Assembly (NCBI GenBank): GCA_964557855.1
Contig: CAZLBP010000004.1
Coordinates: forward strand, 62,001-126,000
DNA length: 64,000 nucleotides
Direction of reading: 5' to 3'
Source of the DNA: JAJRZL01 sp964557855
GTDB lineage: Bacteria > Zixibacteria > MSB-5A5 > GN15 > FEB-12
Shown piece after piece: positions 45,682 to 54,770 of the stretch. Below the pieces are notes generated by a model, which saw nothing but the letters and a program-made list of their open reading frames with translations, searched no databases and had not been told where the DNA came from. The first letter of the stretch is position 1. Each line of letters begins with the position of its first letter. Made by a program: the position numbers and the translations under genes.

Positions 45682-46820
45682 TTCGCTCTCAGCGGATACG
45701 CATTCTGTTCGCCGGGGGCGGTACCGGCGGGCATCTATTCCCGGCCATCGCCATTGCGGACCGCCTCCGTGAGCTCCTGGCCTCCACAGCGGACACAGAT
45801 ATCCTATTTGTCGGTACGCGACGCGGCCTGGAATACCGAATGCGCGACAAACTCGGCTATCCGTTGCACGTCATAAACGTCCGAGGCCTGGCGCGCTCGC
45901 TGACGTTGAAGAACCTCCTGGTACCGTTCGTGTTCATCACGGCTTTGTTGAAATCCCATTTCCTGCTGCGCAGGTACCAGCCGGACATCGTGGTCGGCAC
46001 GGGCGGTTATGTTTCCCTGCCGGTACTGAAGACGGCAAACTGGAAGCGGATTCCGACGGTCGTGCAGGAGCAGAATTCGTATCCGGGCATCAGCACGCGC
46101 CAGCTGGCCAGGGATGCCCGGCGGATTTACCTCGGTTTCGAAGGAGCGCGCGCCGGTTTGCACGCCGGCGACAGAGTGCTGGTGACCGGTAATCCGGTGC
46201 GCCGGACGATAGCCGACGGCAACCGAGAGAAGGCGTTGGCCGAGTACGATCTCGATCCGCGGAAGAAGACGGTGCTGGTAATCGGCGGCAGCCAGGGAGC
46301 CCGGGCGATCAACAACGCCGTAGTGACGAGTCTGCGGCAGAACCCCCTGCCGGACGGCTATCAATTGCTTTGGCAGACGGGCGTGACCGATTTCGCCGGA
46401 TTGCGGGACTCGATCGGGGAACGCTCCATCCGGATAAAGCTGGTAGCGTTTGTCAATGATATGGAGACGTTCTATGCCGTCGGGGATATCGCGATCGCCC
46501 GCGCCGGGGCGCTGACGCTGGCGGAACTGACGGCTTGTGGCATTCCGGCCGTTCTGGTTCCCTATCCGCACGCGGCCGGTAATCACCAGCGCAAGAACGC
46601 CCTTTTCCTGCAGGAGAGAAATATGGCGCATGTTATCGATGAAAGTCGGTTGTCGCAGACGAACATACTGCAGGAAACCATCAGTATTATGGAGTCCGAC
46701 CGGTACGACCGGATGAAGCGGTCACTGGTGGATGAAACGGTCGGCAAGAGACCGGCGGTGGACGTGATTGCCGAAGACATCATCGCATTGATAGAAGAAA
46801 GGCGAAAGGCTGAGGCTTGA
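45678..46820 (+). CDS. murG: Lipid II synthase (GlcNAc transferase) MurG
   Basis: 380 residues. Peripheral membrane GT28 glycosyltransferase making lipid II from lipid I. N-terminal glycine loop FAGGGTGGHLFPAIAIAD, the GTGGYVSLPVL region, EQNSYPGISTRQLA, and the C-terminal UDP-GlcNAc site VIGGSQGARAIN, FVNDMETFYAVGDIAIARAGALTLAELTACGIPAVLVPYPHAAGNHQ. The murC start follows within 60 nt. Confidence 0.97.
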   Translation: MIRSQRIRILFAGGGTGGHLFPAIAIADRLRELLASTADTDILFVGTRRGLEYRMRDKLGYPLHVINVRGLARSLTLKNLLVPFVFITALLKSHFLLRRYQPDIVVGTGGYVSLPVLKTANWKRIPTVVQEQNSYPGISTRQLARDARRIYLGFEGARAGLHAGDRVLVTGNPVRRTIADGNREKALAEYDLDPRKKTVLVIGGSQGARAINNAVVTSLRQNPLPDGYQLLWQTGVTDFAGLRDSIGERSIRIKLVAFVNDMETFYAVGDIAIARAGALTLAELTACGIPAVLVPYPHAAGNHQRKNALFLQERNMAHVIDESRLSQTNILQETISIMESDRYDRMKRSLVDETVGKRPAVDVIAEDIIALIEERRKAEA

Positions 46821-46879
46821 GAATAACACAACGGGAACACATCGCTCCGGCTCGGAGCGGGTTTGGACATAGAGATTTT

Positions 46880-48253
46880 ATGTTCGGGAAGATAAGAAAA
46901 CTATATTTCGTCGGCATGGGCGGGGCCGGCATGTCCGGTATCGCGGAGATACTGTTCAATCTGGGATTCCAGATCAGCGGGTCCGATTGCGTTCCGAGCG
47001 ACGTTACCGATTACCTGTCCGCGCTCGGCATCACGTTCTATCCCGACCACAAGCCGGAGCATCTGGCTGACTCCGAAGTCGTGGTCATATCCTCGGCGGT
47101 GGGGGAGAATAACCCGGAAGTGGTCGAGGCGCGCCGTCGGGGTATTCCCGTGATCAAGCGGGCGGAGATGCTGGGGGAACTGATGCGTCTGAAGTTCTCG
47201 ATCGGCATAGCCGGCACGCACGGTAAAACGACAACAACATCCATGATTGGCAAGATCCTCCAGCTCGGCGAATACCAGCCTACGATCATAGTCGGCGGCA
47301 TCGTAGCCGAGCTCGGCACGGGTGCCGCGCTGGGCAGCGGGGAGTATTTGGTGGCCGAGGCGGACGAGTACGATAAGTCGTTCCTCGCGATGTTTCCATC
47401 GATGGCGGTAGTCACCAATCTGGAACCGGATCACCTGGATTGCTATGACGGGATGCCTGATCTGATCAATTCGTTCCTGACCTACATGAACCGAGTGCCG
47501 TTCTATGGTTCGGTGGTTGTCTCCGCGGACGACGAACGGCTGACGAGGCTTCGTGATAAACTCACCCGACCATATGTCACTTTCGGTATGGCCGTCGAGG
47601 CCGATTACCGAGCCGTCAATATCGACCTGCAAGAGACGCAATCGAGGTTCAATGTCTTCCACAAGGGTGAATTACTGGGTGAAGTGACGCTGCGAGTGCC
47701 GGGCGGGCACAATGTCGCCAATGCGCTGGCCGCGCTGGCCGCCTGCTGTGAGCTCGACGTGCCCTTCGAGACCATCGTCGCCGGCCTGCGGTCGTTCAGT
47801 GGTGTCGGCCGACGCTTCGAGATCGTCGCCGACGTCAATGACGTGCTTGTAGTCGATGATTATGCCCATCACCCGACGGAGATCCGGGCGACCCTGAAAA
47901 CCGCCAAGGAAGTCTACAGGCGGCGGACGACGGTTATATACCAGCCGCACCTGTACAGCCGGACACGAGATTTCGCCGAGGAGCTGGCGGCTGCCCTCGC
48001 GCCGGCCGACAACTGCCTGCTGGTCGAGATCTATCCGGCTCGGGAGAAACCGATACCGGGAGTGACGTCGGAGCTCATAAAAGAGCATGGTCAGGCGCTG
48101 GGCAGAGGCAACTTCACGTGTGTCGGCGTCAAGGAACGGGCCGTTGACGCCGTCGCGGAGCTGGTGAGACCCGGAGACATGGTCATTCTCATGGGTGCCG
48201 GCTCGATTACGCTCATCAAGAAAGATATCGTGGAGGCGGTCAAGAAGATATGA
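46880..48253 (+). CDS. murC: UDP-MurNAc:L-alanine ligase
   Basis: 457 residues from ATG 46880, giving MFGKIRKLYFVGMGGAGMSGIAEIL, the normal MurC beginning; an in-frame TTG at 46817 overlaps the murG stop but would add 21 untypical residues. First amino-acid ligase of the pathway. P loop AGTHGKTTTTSM, EADEYDKSFL, NLEPDHLDCYD, and VVDDYAHHPTEIRATL. Ends with an ATGA overlap to ftsQ. murB and ddl, often next, are missing here. Confidence 0.96.
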   Translation: MFGKIRKLYFVGMGGAGMSGIAEILFNLGFQISGSDCVPSDVTDYLSALGITFYPDHKPEHLADSEVVVISSAVGENNPEVVEARRRGIPVIKRAEMLGELMRLKFSIGIAGTHGKTTTTSMIGKILQLGEYQPTIIVGGIVAELGTGAALGSGEYLVAEADEYDKSFLAMFPSMAVVTNLEPDHLDCYDGMPDLINSFLTYMNRVPFYGSVVVSADDERLTRLRDKLTRPYVTFGMAVEADYRAVNIDLQETQSRFNVFHKGELLGEVTLRVPGGHNVANALAALAACCELDVPFETIVAGLRSFSGVGRRFEIVADVNDVLVVDDYAHHPTEIRATLKTAKEVYRRRTTVIYQPHLYSRTRDFAEELAAALAPADNCLLVEIYPAREKPIPGVTSELIKEHGQALGRGNFTCVGVKERAVDAVAELVRPGDMVILMGAGSITLIKKDIVEAVKKI

Positions 48254-48975
48254 TTCGGCAGTCGCGAAAGATCTCGTTCCTCCTCTTTGGTTCAATGGCG
48301 GCAGGCATCGCAGCATTCGCAGTCGTAAACTTCAGCGATGCCTGCCACCTGAAACAGGTACGCCTGAATGGCGCCGTTGTCGAGGACTGGCCGGAGCGCT
48401 GGCAGCTTCTGCCGCAGCATTCGTTGTTCGACCAGCCGGTCGACAGTCTCGCGACCTGCCTGTTGCGAGACCGTGAGGTCCTGAAGGTGGAGATGGATAT
48501 CAAGCTGCCCCATACGCTGGAGATTCACACCAACCGGTTCGATCCGATATGTTTTGTCCATGATCCGCAAACGGGCGAAATCCTGGGATTGAACCGTGAG
48601 GTCTGTCTGATCCCTCTCGATCCCGACATGGTCGATTGGGAACGTCCGCTGCTCGTGGGGATGGATGACTGCCGTCTTTATCAGCGCCAGAGCCATCCAC
48701 GATATACACTCCTGTGCGACCGCCTGGACCGGCTGGCGCGGCGACATATGGATTTGTTTCGGCTCATTGAGGAGCTGGATGTGACCCATCCCGGTCATGT
48801 GTCGGTGCGGTTGGCCGGTTTGCCGTTCAATCTCCGTATGCGGGTGGAACGGCTGGACGAAGATCTGCAGCGGTTCGTGGAATTCATGGAGCAGTTCAAT
48901 CCCGATCTCAATGACGTCCGATACGTTGACTTACGTTTCGAGGAAATGATCATCTGCGCCAAAGAGGATGCGTGA
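48250..48975 (+). CDS. ftsQ: Cell division protein FtsQ/DivIB-like
   Basis: 241 residues: a short basic start, one membrane anchor (about 9-27, SFLLFGSMAAGIAAFAVV), a degenerate POTRA-like part (LKQVRLNGAVVEDWPERWQLLPQHSLFDQPVDSLATCLLRDREVLKVEMDIKLPHTLEIH) and a beta domain ending in DVRYVDLRFEEMIIC. The last phrase matches the YVDLRF-x-x-x-I/V ending of FtsQ proteins. Position between murC and ftsA supports it. The POTRA end is shorter than in E. coli. It overlaps ftsA by 8 nt. Confidence 0.86.
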   Translation: MIRQSRKISFLLFGSMAAGIAAFAVVNFSDACHLKQVRLNGAVVEDWPERWQLLPQHSLFDQPVDSLATCLLRDREVLKVEMDIKLPHTLEIHTNRFDPICFVHDPQTGEILGLNREVCLIPLDPDMVDWERPLLVGMDDCRLYQRQSHPRYTLLCDRLDRLARRHMDLFRLIEELDVTHPGHVSVRLAGLPFNLRMRVERLDEDLQRFVEFMEQFNPDLNDVRYVDLRFEEMIICAKEDA

Positions 48976-50200
48976 CGTGAACCGGGAAAACATTAAAGCG
49001 GCCCTGGATATCGGTACTTCCCGGATCACGGCCCTGGTGGGTGAGATGGACAGCGACGGTCGGGTGTATGTAATCGGTCACGGGTCGAGGCCGGCGGACG
49101 GATTGCGGCGCGGCGTGGTGGTTGATATGGAAAAGGCGGTGCAGTCCATACAAGGAGCCGTCACCGATGCGGCCATGGTCTCGGGAACCGAAGTGGATCG
49201 TGTGACGGTCGGTATCGCCGGGGAGCACATTCGCTCCATCAACAGCAGCGGTGTCATAGCGGTCAACCGGGCCGACAACGAAATCACGGAAGCGGACGTC
49301 GCCAAAGTGCTGGAAGCGGCGCGCACAGTGGCCATACCCGTGGACCGCGAAATAATCCACGTCGTGCCTCAGGAATTCGCGGTAGATGAACAGGCGGGCA
49401 TCAAGGACCCGGTGGGAATGACCGGAGTCCGGCTGGAGGTGGAAGCGCACATCGTCACCGCCTCGGTCACCACGGCCCGCAACCTGTATCGCGCGCTGGA
49501 ACGTTGTCGTCTGGATCTGGATCATATTGTCCTGGAATCATTGGCCCAGGCCGAAACGTTGTTGTCGGCCGAGGAGATCGAAAGCGGCACGGTCGTGGTG
49601 GATATCGGGGGAGAGTTGTCCAACATTTCGGTTTACTATGACGGCGCCATTCGACATACGGCCGTGATTCCGCTGGGCGGGAAGAATGTGACCAACGATA
49701 TTGCCATCGGCTTGCGCACGACCGTGGACGAGGCCGAGGCTATCAAGACCGGGCATGGTGCGGCCTTGAGTTCGATGGTCGATCCGGAAGAGATGATTCC
49801 CGTCAAAACGGCCACGGCCGGGGAAAGGAGGCCAGTGTCCCGGCACGTGCTGGCCTCGATCATCGAGCCGCGCATGGAGGAAATATTCTCTCTTATAGTC
49901 CGTGTTATCAAGCAGGCCCAGATTCCCGACGTGTTGACCGGCGGACTGCTGCTCTGCGGCGGCGGCGCCTTGTTGCCGGGCACGGTGAACCTGGCGGAGC
50001 AGCTGCTCGATATGCCGGTGCGAATAGGCCGGATTCGGCATATCGAGCATACGCCCGACGAACTGCAAAGCGTGCGTTATGCCACCGTTCACGGCCTGCT
50101 GCGCTACGCCTTTCTCAACGAACCGGACACAGCCGAAGGCACCGGCTTCTTCGGGAGGCTACTCAAGAAGTGTGAAAGATGGATATCGAAGCAATTCTAA
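48968..50200 (+). CDS. ftsA: Cell division protein FtsA
   Basis: 410 residues of the actin-like fold that tethers FtsZ to the membrane. Phosphate 1 motif AALDIGTSRITALVGE, the 1C domain (about 85-165), phosphate 2 VVVDIGGELSNISVY, adenosine motif GGLLLCGGGALLPG, and a C-terminal amphipathic helix (GFFGRLLKKCERWISKQF) that binds the membrane. 27 nt separate it from ftsZ. Confidence 0.96.
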   Translation: MRDVNRENIKAALDIGTSRITALVGEMDSDGRVYVIGHGSRPADGLRRGVVVDMEKAVQSIQGAVTDAAMVSGTEVDRVTVGIAGEHIRSINSSGVIAVNRADNEITEADVAKVLEAARTVAIPVDREIIHVVPQEFAVDEQAGIKDPVGMTGVRLEVEAHIVTASVTTARNLYRALERCRLDLDHIVLESLAQAETLLSAEEIESGTVVVDIGGELSNISVYYDGAIRHTAVIPLGGKNVTNDIAIGLRTTVDEAEAIKTGHGAALSSMVDPEEMIPVKTATAGERRPVSRHVLASIIEPRMEEIFSLIVRVIKQAQIPDVLTGGLLLCGGGALLPGTVNLAEQLLDMPVRIGRIRHIEHTPDELQSVRYATVHGLLRYAFLNEPDTAEGTGFFGRLLKKCERWISKQF

Positions 50201-50227
50201 CATAGAAGGACCCAGGAGGAACTGATT

Positions 50228-51481
50228 ATGACTGAGAACAAACACTCGTTCACGTTTTCCGAAGATTACGTAAACCGGGCCGATATCAAAGTGGTCGGTG
50301 TCGGCGGCGGGGGCGGAAATGCCATCAACCGCATGATTGAGGCCGGGCTGAAAGGCGTGGAATTCATTGTGATTAATACCGACGCCCAGGTGCTGGAACA
50401 GAACCGTGCCGACAAGAAAATCCAGATCGGGTGCCAGTTGACCAACGGTCTGGGAGCGGGCGCCAATCCGGAAGTGGGCAAGGCGGCCATGGATGAAAAC
50501 CGTCAGGACGTGGCGGCGACGCTGGGGACGCCCCATTTGGTCTTTATTACGGCCGGGATGGGGGGCGGCACCGGCACCGGGGCGGCTCCGGTCGTGGCGG
50601 AAATCGCCAGGCAGTCGGGCGCGCTGACGGTGGCCATCGTGACGAAGCCCTTCCGGTTCGAGGGCGCCCATCGCATCAACCGGGCGAACAACGGACTCAA
50701 AGAACTGCGCAGCAAAGTCGATACATTGATCACTATTCCCAACGAGCGGCTTCTGCAGATTGTCGACAAGCGCACGACCCTGTCTCAGGCCTTTGCGACG
50801 GCCGACGAGGTCCTGCACCAGGCCACCAAGGGCATTTCGGATCTCATCACCATTCCCGGGCTGATTAACTGTGATTTCGCCGACGTGCGCACGGTGATGC
50901 TGGAGCGCGGGGATGCGCTTATGGGCACCGGTTACGGGCAGGGCGAAGAGCGGGCCGTCGACGCTGCGCAACAGGCCATTTCGTCACCGCTGCTGGAAAG
51001 TGTGTCGATCAGCGGCGCTAAGGGAGTGCTCATCAACGTCACCGGCGGTGAGGACATGACGCTGTTCGACGTCAACACCGCCACGTCCCTGGTATATGAA
51101 GCGGCCGGCGAGAACGCCAACATCATATTCGGCGCCGTGATCGATCCCACGATGTCGGAACAGATGCGGGTCACGGTCATTGCCACAGGCTTCGGTGATC
51201 AAGAAGCGGTAGTTACAGAAAAGAAGCAGGAACAGCAGCCGGCGCCGCGACCGACGGGGAAGCCGATGTCGCTGTTTCCGGAGACATCGGTACCGGCCGG
51301 CCGTCCCCAAACCGTAACCGAGGCGGAGCCGGAAGCGGCATACGCCGGGGCGCCGCCAAAAGAGACATCTCGATACGACGAGGACAACGGCAACGGCAAC
51401 AACGGTAAGAATCGGGTCCCTCTCTTTTCTGAGGCGGACCGGACTATCCCGGCGTACATACGCCGCCTAAATGATAGATAA
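50228..51481 (+). CDS. ftsZ: Cell division GTPase FtsZ
   Basis: 417 residues. Tubulin-like GTPase forming the division ring. GTP loop VGVGGGGGNAINRM, the tubulin signature GGGTGTGAAPV, T7 loop GLINCDFADVRTVM. A variable linker (about 325-400, rich in Pro, Glu, Asn and Gly) leads to the conserved tail RTIPAYIRRLNDR, which binds FtsA. A strong AGGAGG site precedes the ATG, fitting the need for high FtsZ levels. It is the last gene of the cluster and is followed by a terminator. Confidence 0.98.
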   Translation: MTENKHSFTFSEDYVNRADIKVVGVGGGGGNAINRMIEAGLKGVEFIVINTDAQVLEQNRADKKIQIGCQLTNGLGAGANPEVGKAAMDENRQDVAATLGTPHLVFITAGMGGGTGTGAAPVVAEIARQSGALTVAIVTKPFRFEGAHRINRANNGLKELRSKVDTLITIPNERLLQIVDKRTTLSQAFATADEVLHQATKGISDLITIPGLINCDFADVRTVMLERGDALMGTGYGQGEERAVDAAQQAISSPLLESVSISGAKGVLINVTGGEDMTLFDVNTATSLVYEAAGENANIIFGAVIDPTMSEQMRVTVIATGFGDQEAVVTEKKQEQQPAPRPTGKPMSLFPETSVPAGRPQTVTEAEPEAAYAGAPPKETSRYDEDNGNGNNGKNRVPLFSEADRTIPAYIRRLNDR

Positions 51482-51601
51482 GGAGATACATAAGAAAGTA
51501 CACAAGAAAATATCCCTGTCTCACCCACGGTGAGAAGGGAGAACAAAAAAACAAAAAACCAACGTGAGAGCAGACTGGCTTCTGCTGCTTGGTTCCTCCG
51601 G

Positions 51602-51645
51602 AATACCGTCGGTTAAACTACCCTGCCGACGGTATTTCTTTGTCT
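51602..51645 (+). terminator. Terminator after ftsZ
   Basis: An 11-bp perfect stem (AATACCGTCGG with CCGACGGTATT, 51602-51612 and 51626-51636) and 13-nt loop are followed by TCTTTGTC. It lies 120 nt past the ftsZ stop. A second hairpin (TCTCACC, CAC, GGTGAGA; 51519-51535) closer to ftsZ has an A-rich tail and is not a terminator on this strand. Confidence 0.65.
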
Positions 51646-51659
51646 CGTCTGGAATCGGC

Positions 51660-52070
51660 CGTGTCAACCCTGACTACAAAGTCAAATGAACTCTCGGTCC
51701 GACCACCAGCGCATGGTCCGTTCTCCCCACTTTGAGAGTAACCGGGACCGATTCCGAACGAGCTGTTGATAAACGTGTCGGCTCGTTCAATGACATCGAA
51801 CCCCGCATTAAGGTCATTCAGGCCGACCAGGCAGTCAAGATCGAGGGAGATGGGCGTGAGCCACTTATGCAATTGAACCGTCTTTTGATCGATACCACCC
51901 TCCAGATTAGAGAACGCCTCACCGGAATAAACCAGTCCGAACTGCAGTTCCTTTTCCTCCAGAGAAGCACGTTATTCTGCAAATCCTGATCGGCCGGCGT
52001 TGTCAACCGCATCGGCATAACCGCCAACGGCTGCCTCCAGAATAAGCAGTAAGCTGACTACATGAATCAT
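51660..52070 (-). pseudogene. Degraded carbohydrate-porin-like (OprB-type) gene
   Basis: Read leftward, a leader-like start at 52070 (MIHVVSLLLILEAAVGGYADA) breaks at a stop after 32 codons. The next frame continues with EEKELQFGLVYSGEAFSNLEGGI, then WLTPISLDLDCLVGL and INSSFGIGPGYSQSGENGP. A third frame then gives ALVVGPRVHLTL before a stop. These pieces line up in order with the start of OprB-type outer-membrane porins (Y-x-G-E-x-F-x-N-x-x-GG, NSSFGIGP-x-x-SQSG). At least two frameshifts and the loss of the C-terminal barrel mark it as a relic. The match is by eye and moderate. Confidence 0.6.
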
Positions 52071-52369
52071 CACATATCGAATAACAGGGTTTTTCGTACT
52101 CTTCTTGTTCTCGTCGTATGAAACACTGGTTGTCAGGTTCCGACATTGCCGACAATGAAATGTCGAACGATCAGAAAACGCAACCTTCAAATCGGGCGGG
52201 TATGCCCGACAGTCGATACTACATAGGCGGAGCCCCACAATTGCGTCCGCCGAGGACGCTCCTCGTGATTGATAATATATTGAGAAACATGGACTTAGAG
52301 GAAGTCCGCGGGCAGGTATGGATGATGCTTGTGCTGAGGTCAGGCAGTCCCTGGGTTTACGAAAGACAG

Positions 52370-53140
52370 ATGATGCTGACGAACTACCGTACATATTTCG
52401 ACCACTGGAGTACACTCTATCACGTGCAGTTGAGCGGCCGGGACATATTCAGGTCTCTGGAGCGGTTGTCGTCCGGGTTGGCGATAAACCGGGCGGCCGA
52501 TGGTCCGGCGCAGCTGGTTATATCGGAGCAATTGCGCTCGCAGGTGGCCGCTTTAAGTCAGCAGATCGACAACCTGTCCATGACTGTCAAAAAGTACGAA
52601 TACGCTTCGTCAACCATCGGTCAGCTCCGAAGCCAACTGACTGAGATTCGGTCTCTGGCTGTGGGAGCGGCCAACGAGGGTTTCAACGATGAGCACATCC
52701 AGGCTGCTTACGATAACGCCGCCCAAAGCCTGGTCTCCAGCTACAATGATCTCGTGCAGCACGCCGAATACAATGGCCGGCGGCTGTTCGATGGTTCCGA
52801 AGGTTCCGTGGCAGAGACAGATACCTTGGCGGGTATTGATCTGTCTTCGGCGGAAGCGGCCAATGAGTCGCTGGCTGCTATCGATGAAGCCATGCGTACT
52901 CTCGATCACGCGCAGGTGGAAATCGGCGCCACCCAAACCAATGACCTGGAGGCGCAGCAGGCTTCACTGGCGGTTACCAGGGAAAACCTGATGGAGGCTG
53001 AACGCAGGCTTCGGGATACGGATTTTGCCGCGGAATATGCCAATCTCATGGGAGCGATCATTATCCGCAACGCGAGTTTGGCCTTACTGGCTCACTCCTT
53101 GTTGAGCGCCGAAGGGGTAATTGAGCTCTTCGGCTCATAG
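52370..53140 (+). CDS. Short flagellin-like protein
   Basis: 256 residues from ATG 52370 (or 52373). The N-terminal D1 helices carry the flagellin hallmark SLERLSSGLAINRAADGPAQLVISEQLRSQVAALSQQIDN and IGQLRSQLTEIRSLAVGAANEG. The C-terminal part has EIGATQTNDLEAQQASLAVTRENLMEAERRLRDTDFAAEYANLM, and ends with a D0-like helix. The outer D2/D3 domains are absent, and the extreme N-terminal D0 segment (MLTNYRTYFDHWSTLYHVQL) differs from the usual INTN start. No other flagellar gene is near. The frame is open back to 52118, but that 84-codon part is not flagellin-like. It may be a minor or repurposed filament protein. Confidence 0.82.
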   Translation: MMLTNYRTYFDHWSTLYHVQLSGRDIFRSLERLSSGLAINRAADGPAQLVISEQLRSQVAALSQQIDNLSMTVKKYEYASSTIGQLRSQLTEIRSLAVGAANEGFNDEHIQAAYDNAAQSLVSSYNDLVQHAEYNGRRLFDGSEGSVAETDTLAGIDLSSAEAANESLAAIDEAMRTLDHAQVEIGATQTNDLEAQQASLAVTRENLMEAERRLRDTDFAAEYANLMGAIIIRNASLALLAHSLLSAEGVIELFGS

Positions 53141-53192
53141 TATCGGAACACCTCCCCTCCTGAATGGCATAGGATGCCAAGCGCCTAGTGCA

Positions 53193-53232
53193 CCACCGCC
53201 GGGTTCCGGCTTACCCGGCGGTGGACTTTTTT
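53193..53232 (+). terminator. Strong Rho-independent terminator after the flagellin-like gene
   Basis: A 12-bp GC-rich perfect stem (CCACCGCCGGGT with ACCCGGCGGTGG), an 8-nt loop and a run of six T after two bases. Lies 53 nt past the stop. One of the clearest terminators in the window. The rest of the gap to 53422 shows no gene. Confidence 0.92.
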
Positions 53233-53422
53233 GTATCGACGGCACTGACTACTATGCGGCGATCCCACGTATTCACATCAATATGTGATACCAGACTGCC
53301 CTCCACAGGTAAAAAGTGCTTGCCCAAATCCCTCCTGGTTAGTAAATATGGTCTATTAAGCTCTATAAAGCCAACAACGTAATTTAACCGTTAAGTTAAA
53401 CATTCTTATCCTGGAGGATGAC

Positions 53423-53965
53423 ATGAATGGAATTACTCGCGCCGGCGTAATGATTGTGGCGATGCTGCTTATCGTGAGCGGCAGCCTGTTCGCACAGATG
53501 GGTCCCATGGGACCGCCCGAAGAGTTGAAGAAATGTGAGATATTGCTCGGAGAGTGGGAGGTGGACATGACGTTCTATATGGACACGGTGGAAATGAAAT
53601 CGAAAGGTACTGCCGAATACACTAAAACACTCGGCGGCGCTGCCATCAAGATGGACTATCACTCCACTATGATGAATATGCCGTTTGAGGGTCTCATGCT
53701 GATGACCTATGACCGGGAAACCGAGCAATGGCAGTCGGTCTGGATCGACAACATGGCTGCCCGGATATCCTTTTACACCGGAACAGTCGATGAGGACAAG
53801 TCGGTCATGGAAGGCGAGGACAGGTACGACGGCAAGGTGATGCTGGCGCGCATTACGACGTTCAACCACACTCCCGACAGCTTCGACTGGAAATACGAGA
53901 GCTCAGCCGACAGCGGCGAAACGTGGTTTACCAGCGGAATTGCCACTTACACGAAGAAGAAGTAA
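53423..53965 (+). CDS. Secreted DUF1579-like protein
   Basis: 180 residues with a signal peptide (MNGITRAGVMIVAMLLIVSGSLFAQ) and GGAGG upstream. The mature part has the DUF1579 pattern: an ILLGEWEVDMTFYMD start, GTAEYTKTLGGAAIKMDYHSTMMNMPFEGLMLMTYDRETEQWQSVWIDN, and DSFDWKYESSADSGETWF. The family is predicted to form a lipocalin-like beta barrel of unknown function. Located between the flagellin-like gene and the dsr operon with gaps on both sides, so likely a single-gene unit. Confidence 0.85.
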   Translation: MNGITRAGVMIVAMLLIVSGSLFAQMGPMGPPEELKKCEILLGEWEVDMTFYMDTVEMKSKGTAEYTKTLGGAAIKMDYHSTMMNMPFEGLMLMTYDRETEQWQSVWIDNMAARISFYTGTVDEDKSVMEGEDRYDGKVMLARITTFNHTPDSFDWKYESSADSGETWFTSGIATYTKKK

Positions 53966-54540
53966 ATCAATAACGGTCGGTATACTCTGTCGTCGGACAG
54001 TGCTTCCCGACGGCGCCTGTTGAAGAGCGGTACCCGGCCAAGGGCAATTTACAGTACAAGTCCGTTCCCACATGCTAATTTGGGAACGAGGAGACACACC
54101 CGTTAGCGCGGGCAGGACCTGACGGAAGGGTGGAATCTACCTCACTATCATCCCTCTCCTTTGAAAGGAGAGGGGCATCGACAGGCAGGAAGAGGATGTG
54201 CTGTCGGACTACACCTGAAATCGAGTGGGTCGTCGGGGGGGGCAACTCCCGGCACGGTACTATAGACCCCTGCCTTCGGGCATGTCGAAGACCCCTTATG
54301 TTGTTGTGGCTGGTCTTGATCGCGTGCCAACGAGATTGTCACCCGACAGATAACTCGTTGGCACGGAGAAGCGGCAGGTCACACGAATCCATTGTAGTGG
54401 ATTAGAGAAGACCTGCCGCAACCGGCAGATGAGGCTTTTTCAACATGCCCTTTGAGTCACGTACCGGATTACCGTCGGCCGGTTGCCAGGTGGGATTTCA
54501 ATGTACAGGTCAATGACAAGAAAATAGGGGATTCTTGGAG
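53966..54540. repeat. Gene-free region with four strong hairpins
   Basis: No protein or tRNA gene is seen. Perfect stems: 54063-54088 (CGTTCCCA with TGGGAACG), 54152-54174 (CCCTCTCCTTT, G, AAAGGAGAGGG), 54323-54365 (CGTGCCAACGAG with CTCGTTGGCACG) and 54371-54419 (GCGGCAGGTC with GACCTGCCGC, enclosing AATCCA with TGGATT). Their sequences are unrelated and none has a proper T tract. The remainder to 54957 is AT-rich promoter DNA of the dsr operon. Confidence 0.65.
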
Positions 54541-54770
54541 TGCAGGTGGGTTCAGGATCAATTGTCGCAATTCGACGAGAAGGCAAAGATTAGTAACTCT
54601 TTTGTAAATCCGAAAAGCACGGATTTTGCCCTAATATCGTTCTTCACAGTCTGTCGCGCCCACTTAAGTTGTTTTATAATAGCAAGATAACAATACGAAC
54701 AGGTTCTGTAATTGTCCGTGGATTTATTGGGCGACTCCTGGGAGATAATGAATTTTTTCACAATTTTCCC

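Noticed and set aside
51482..51660. Possible riboswitch or small RNA after ftsZ
   Set aside because: Two hairpins are present, but I could match no known riboswitch core, and the second is better explained as the ftsZ terminator.
52118..52369. N-terminal extension of the flagellin-like frame
   Set aside because: The added 84 residues have no flagellin character, and the flagellin domain begins naturally after the ATG pair at 52370 and 52373.
52290..52420. Resemblance to the start of RNase P RNA (AGAGGAAGTCCG)
   Set aside because: The later conserved parts of RNase P RNA, such as ACAGAA and the GGCTTA end, are not found nearby, and the stretch runs into the flagellin-like gene.
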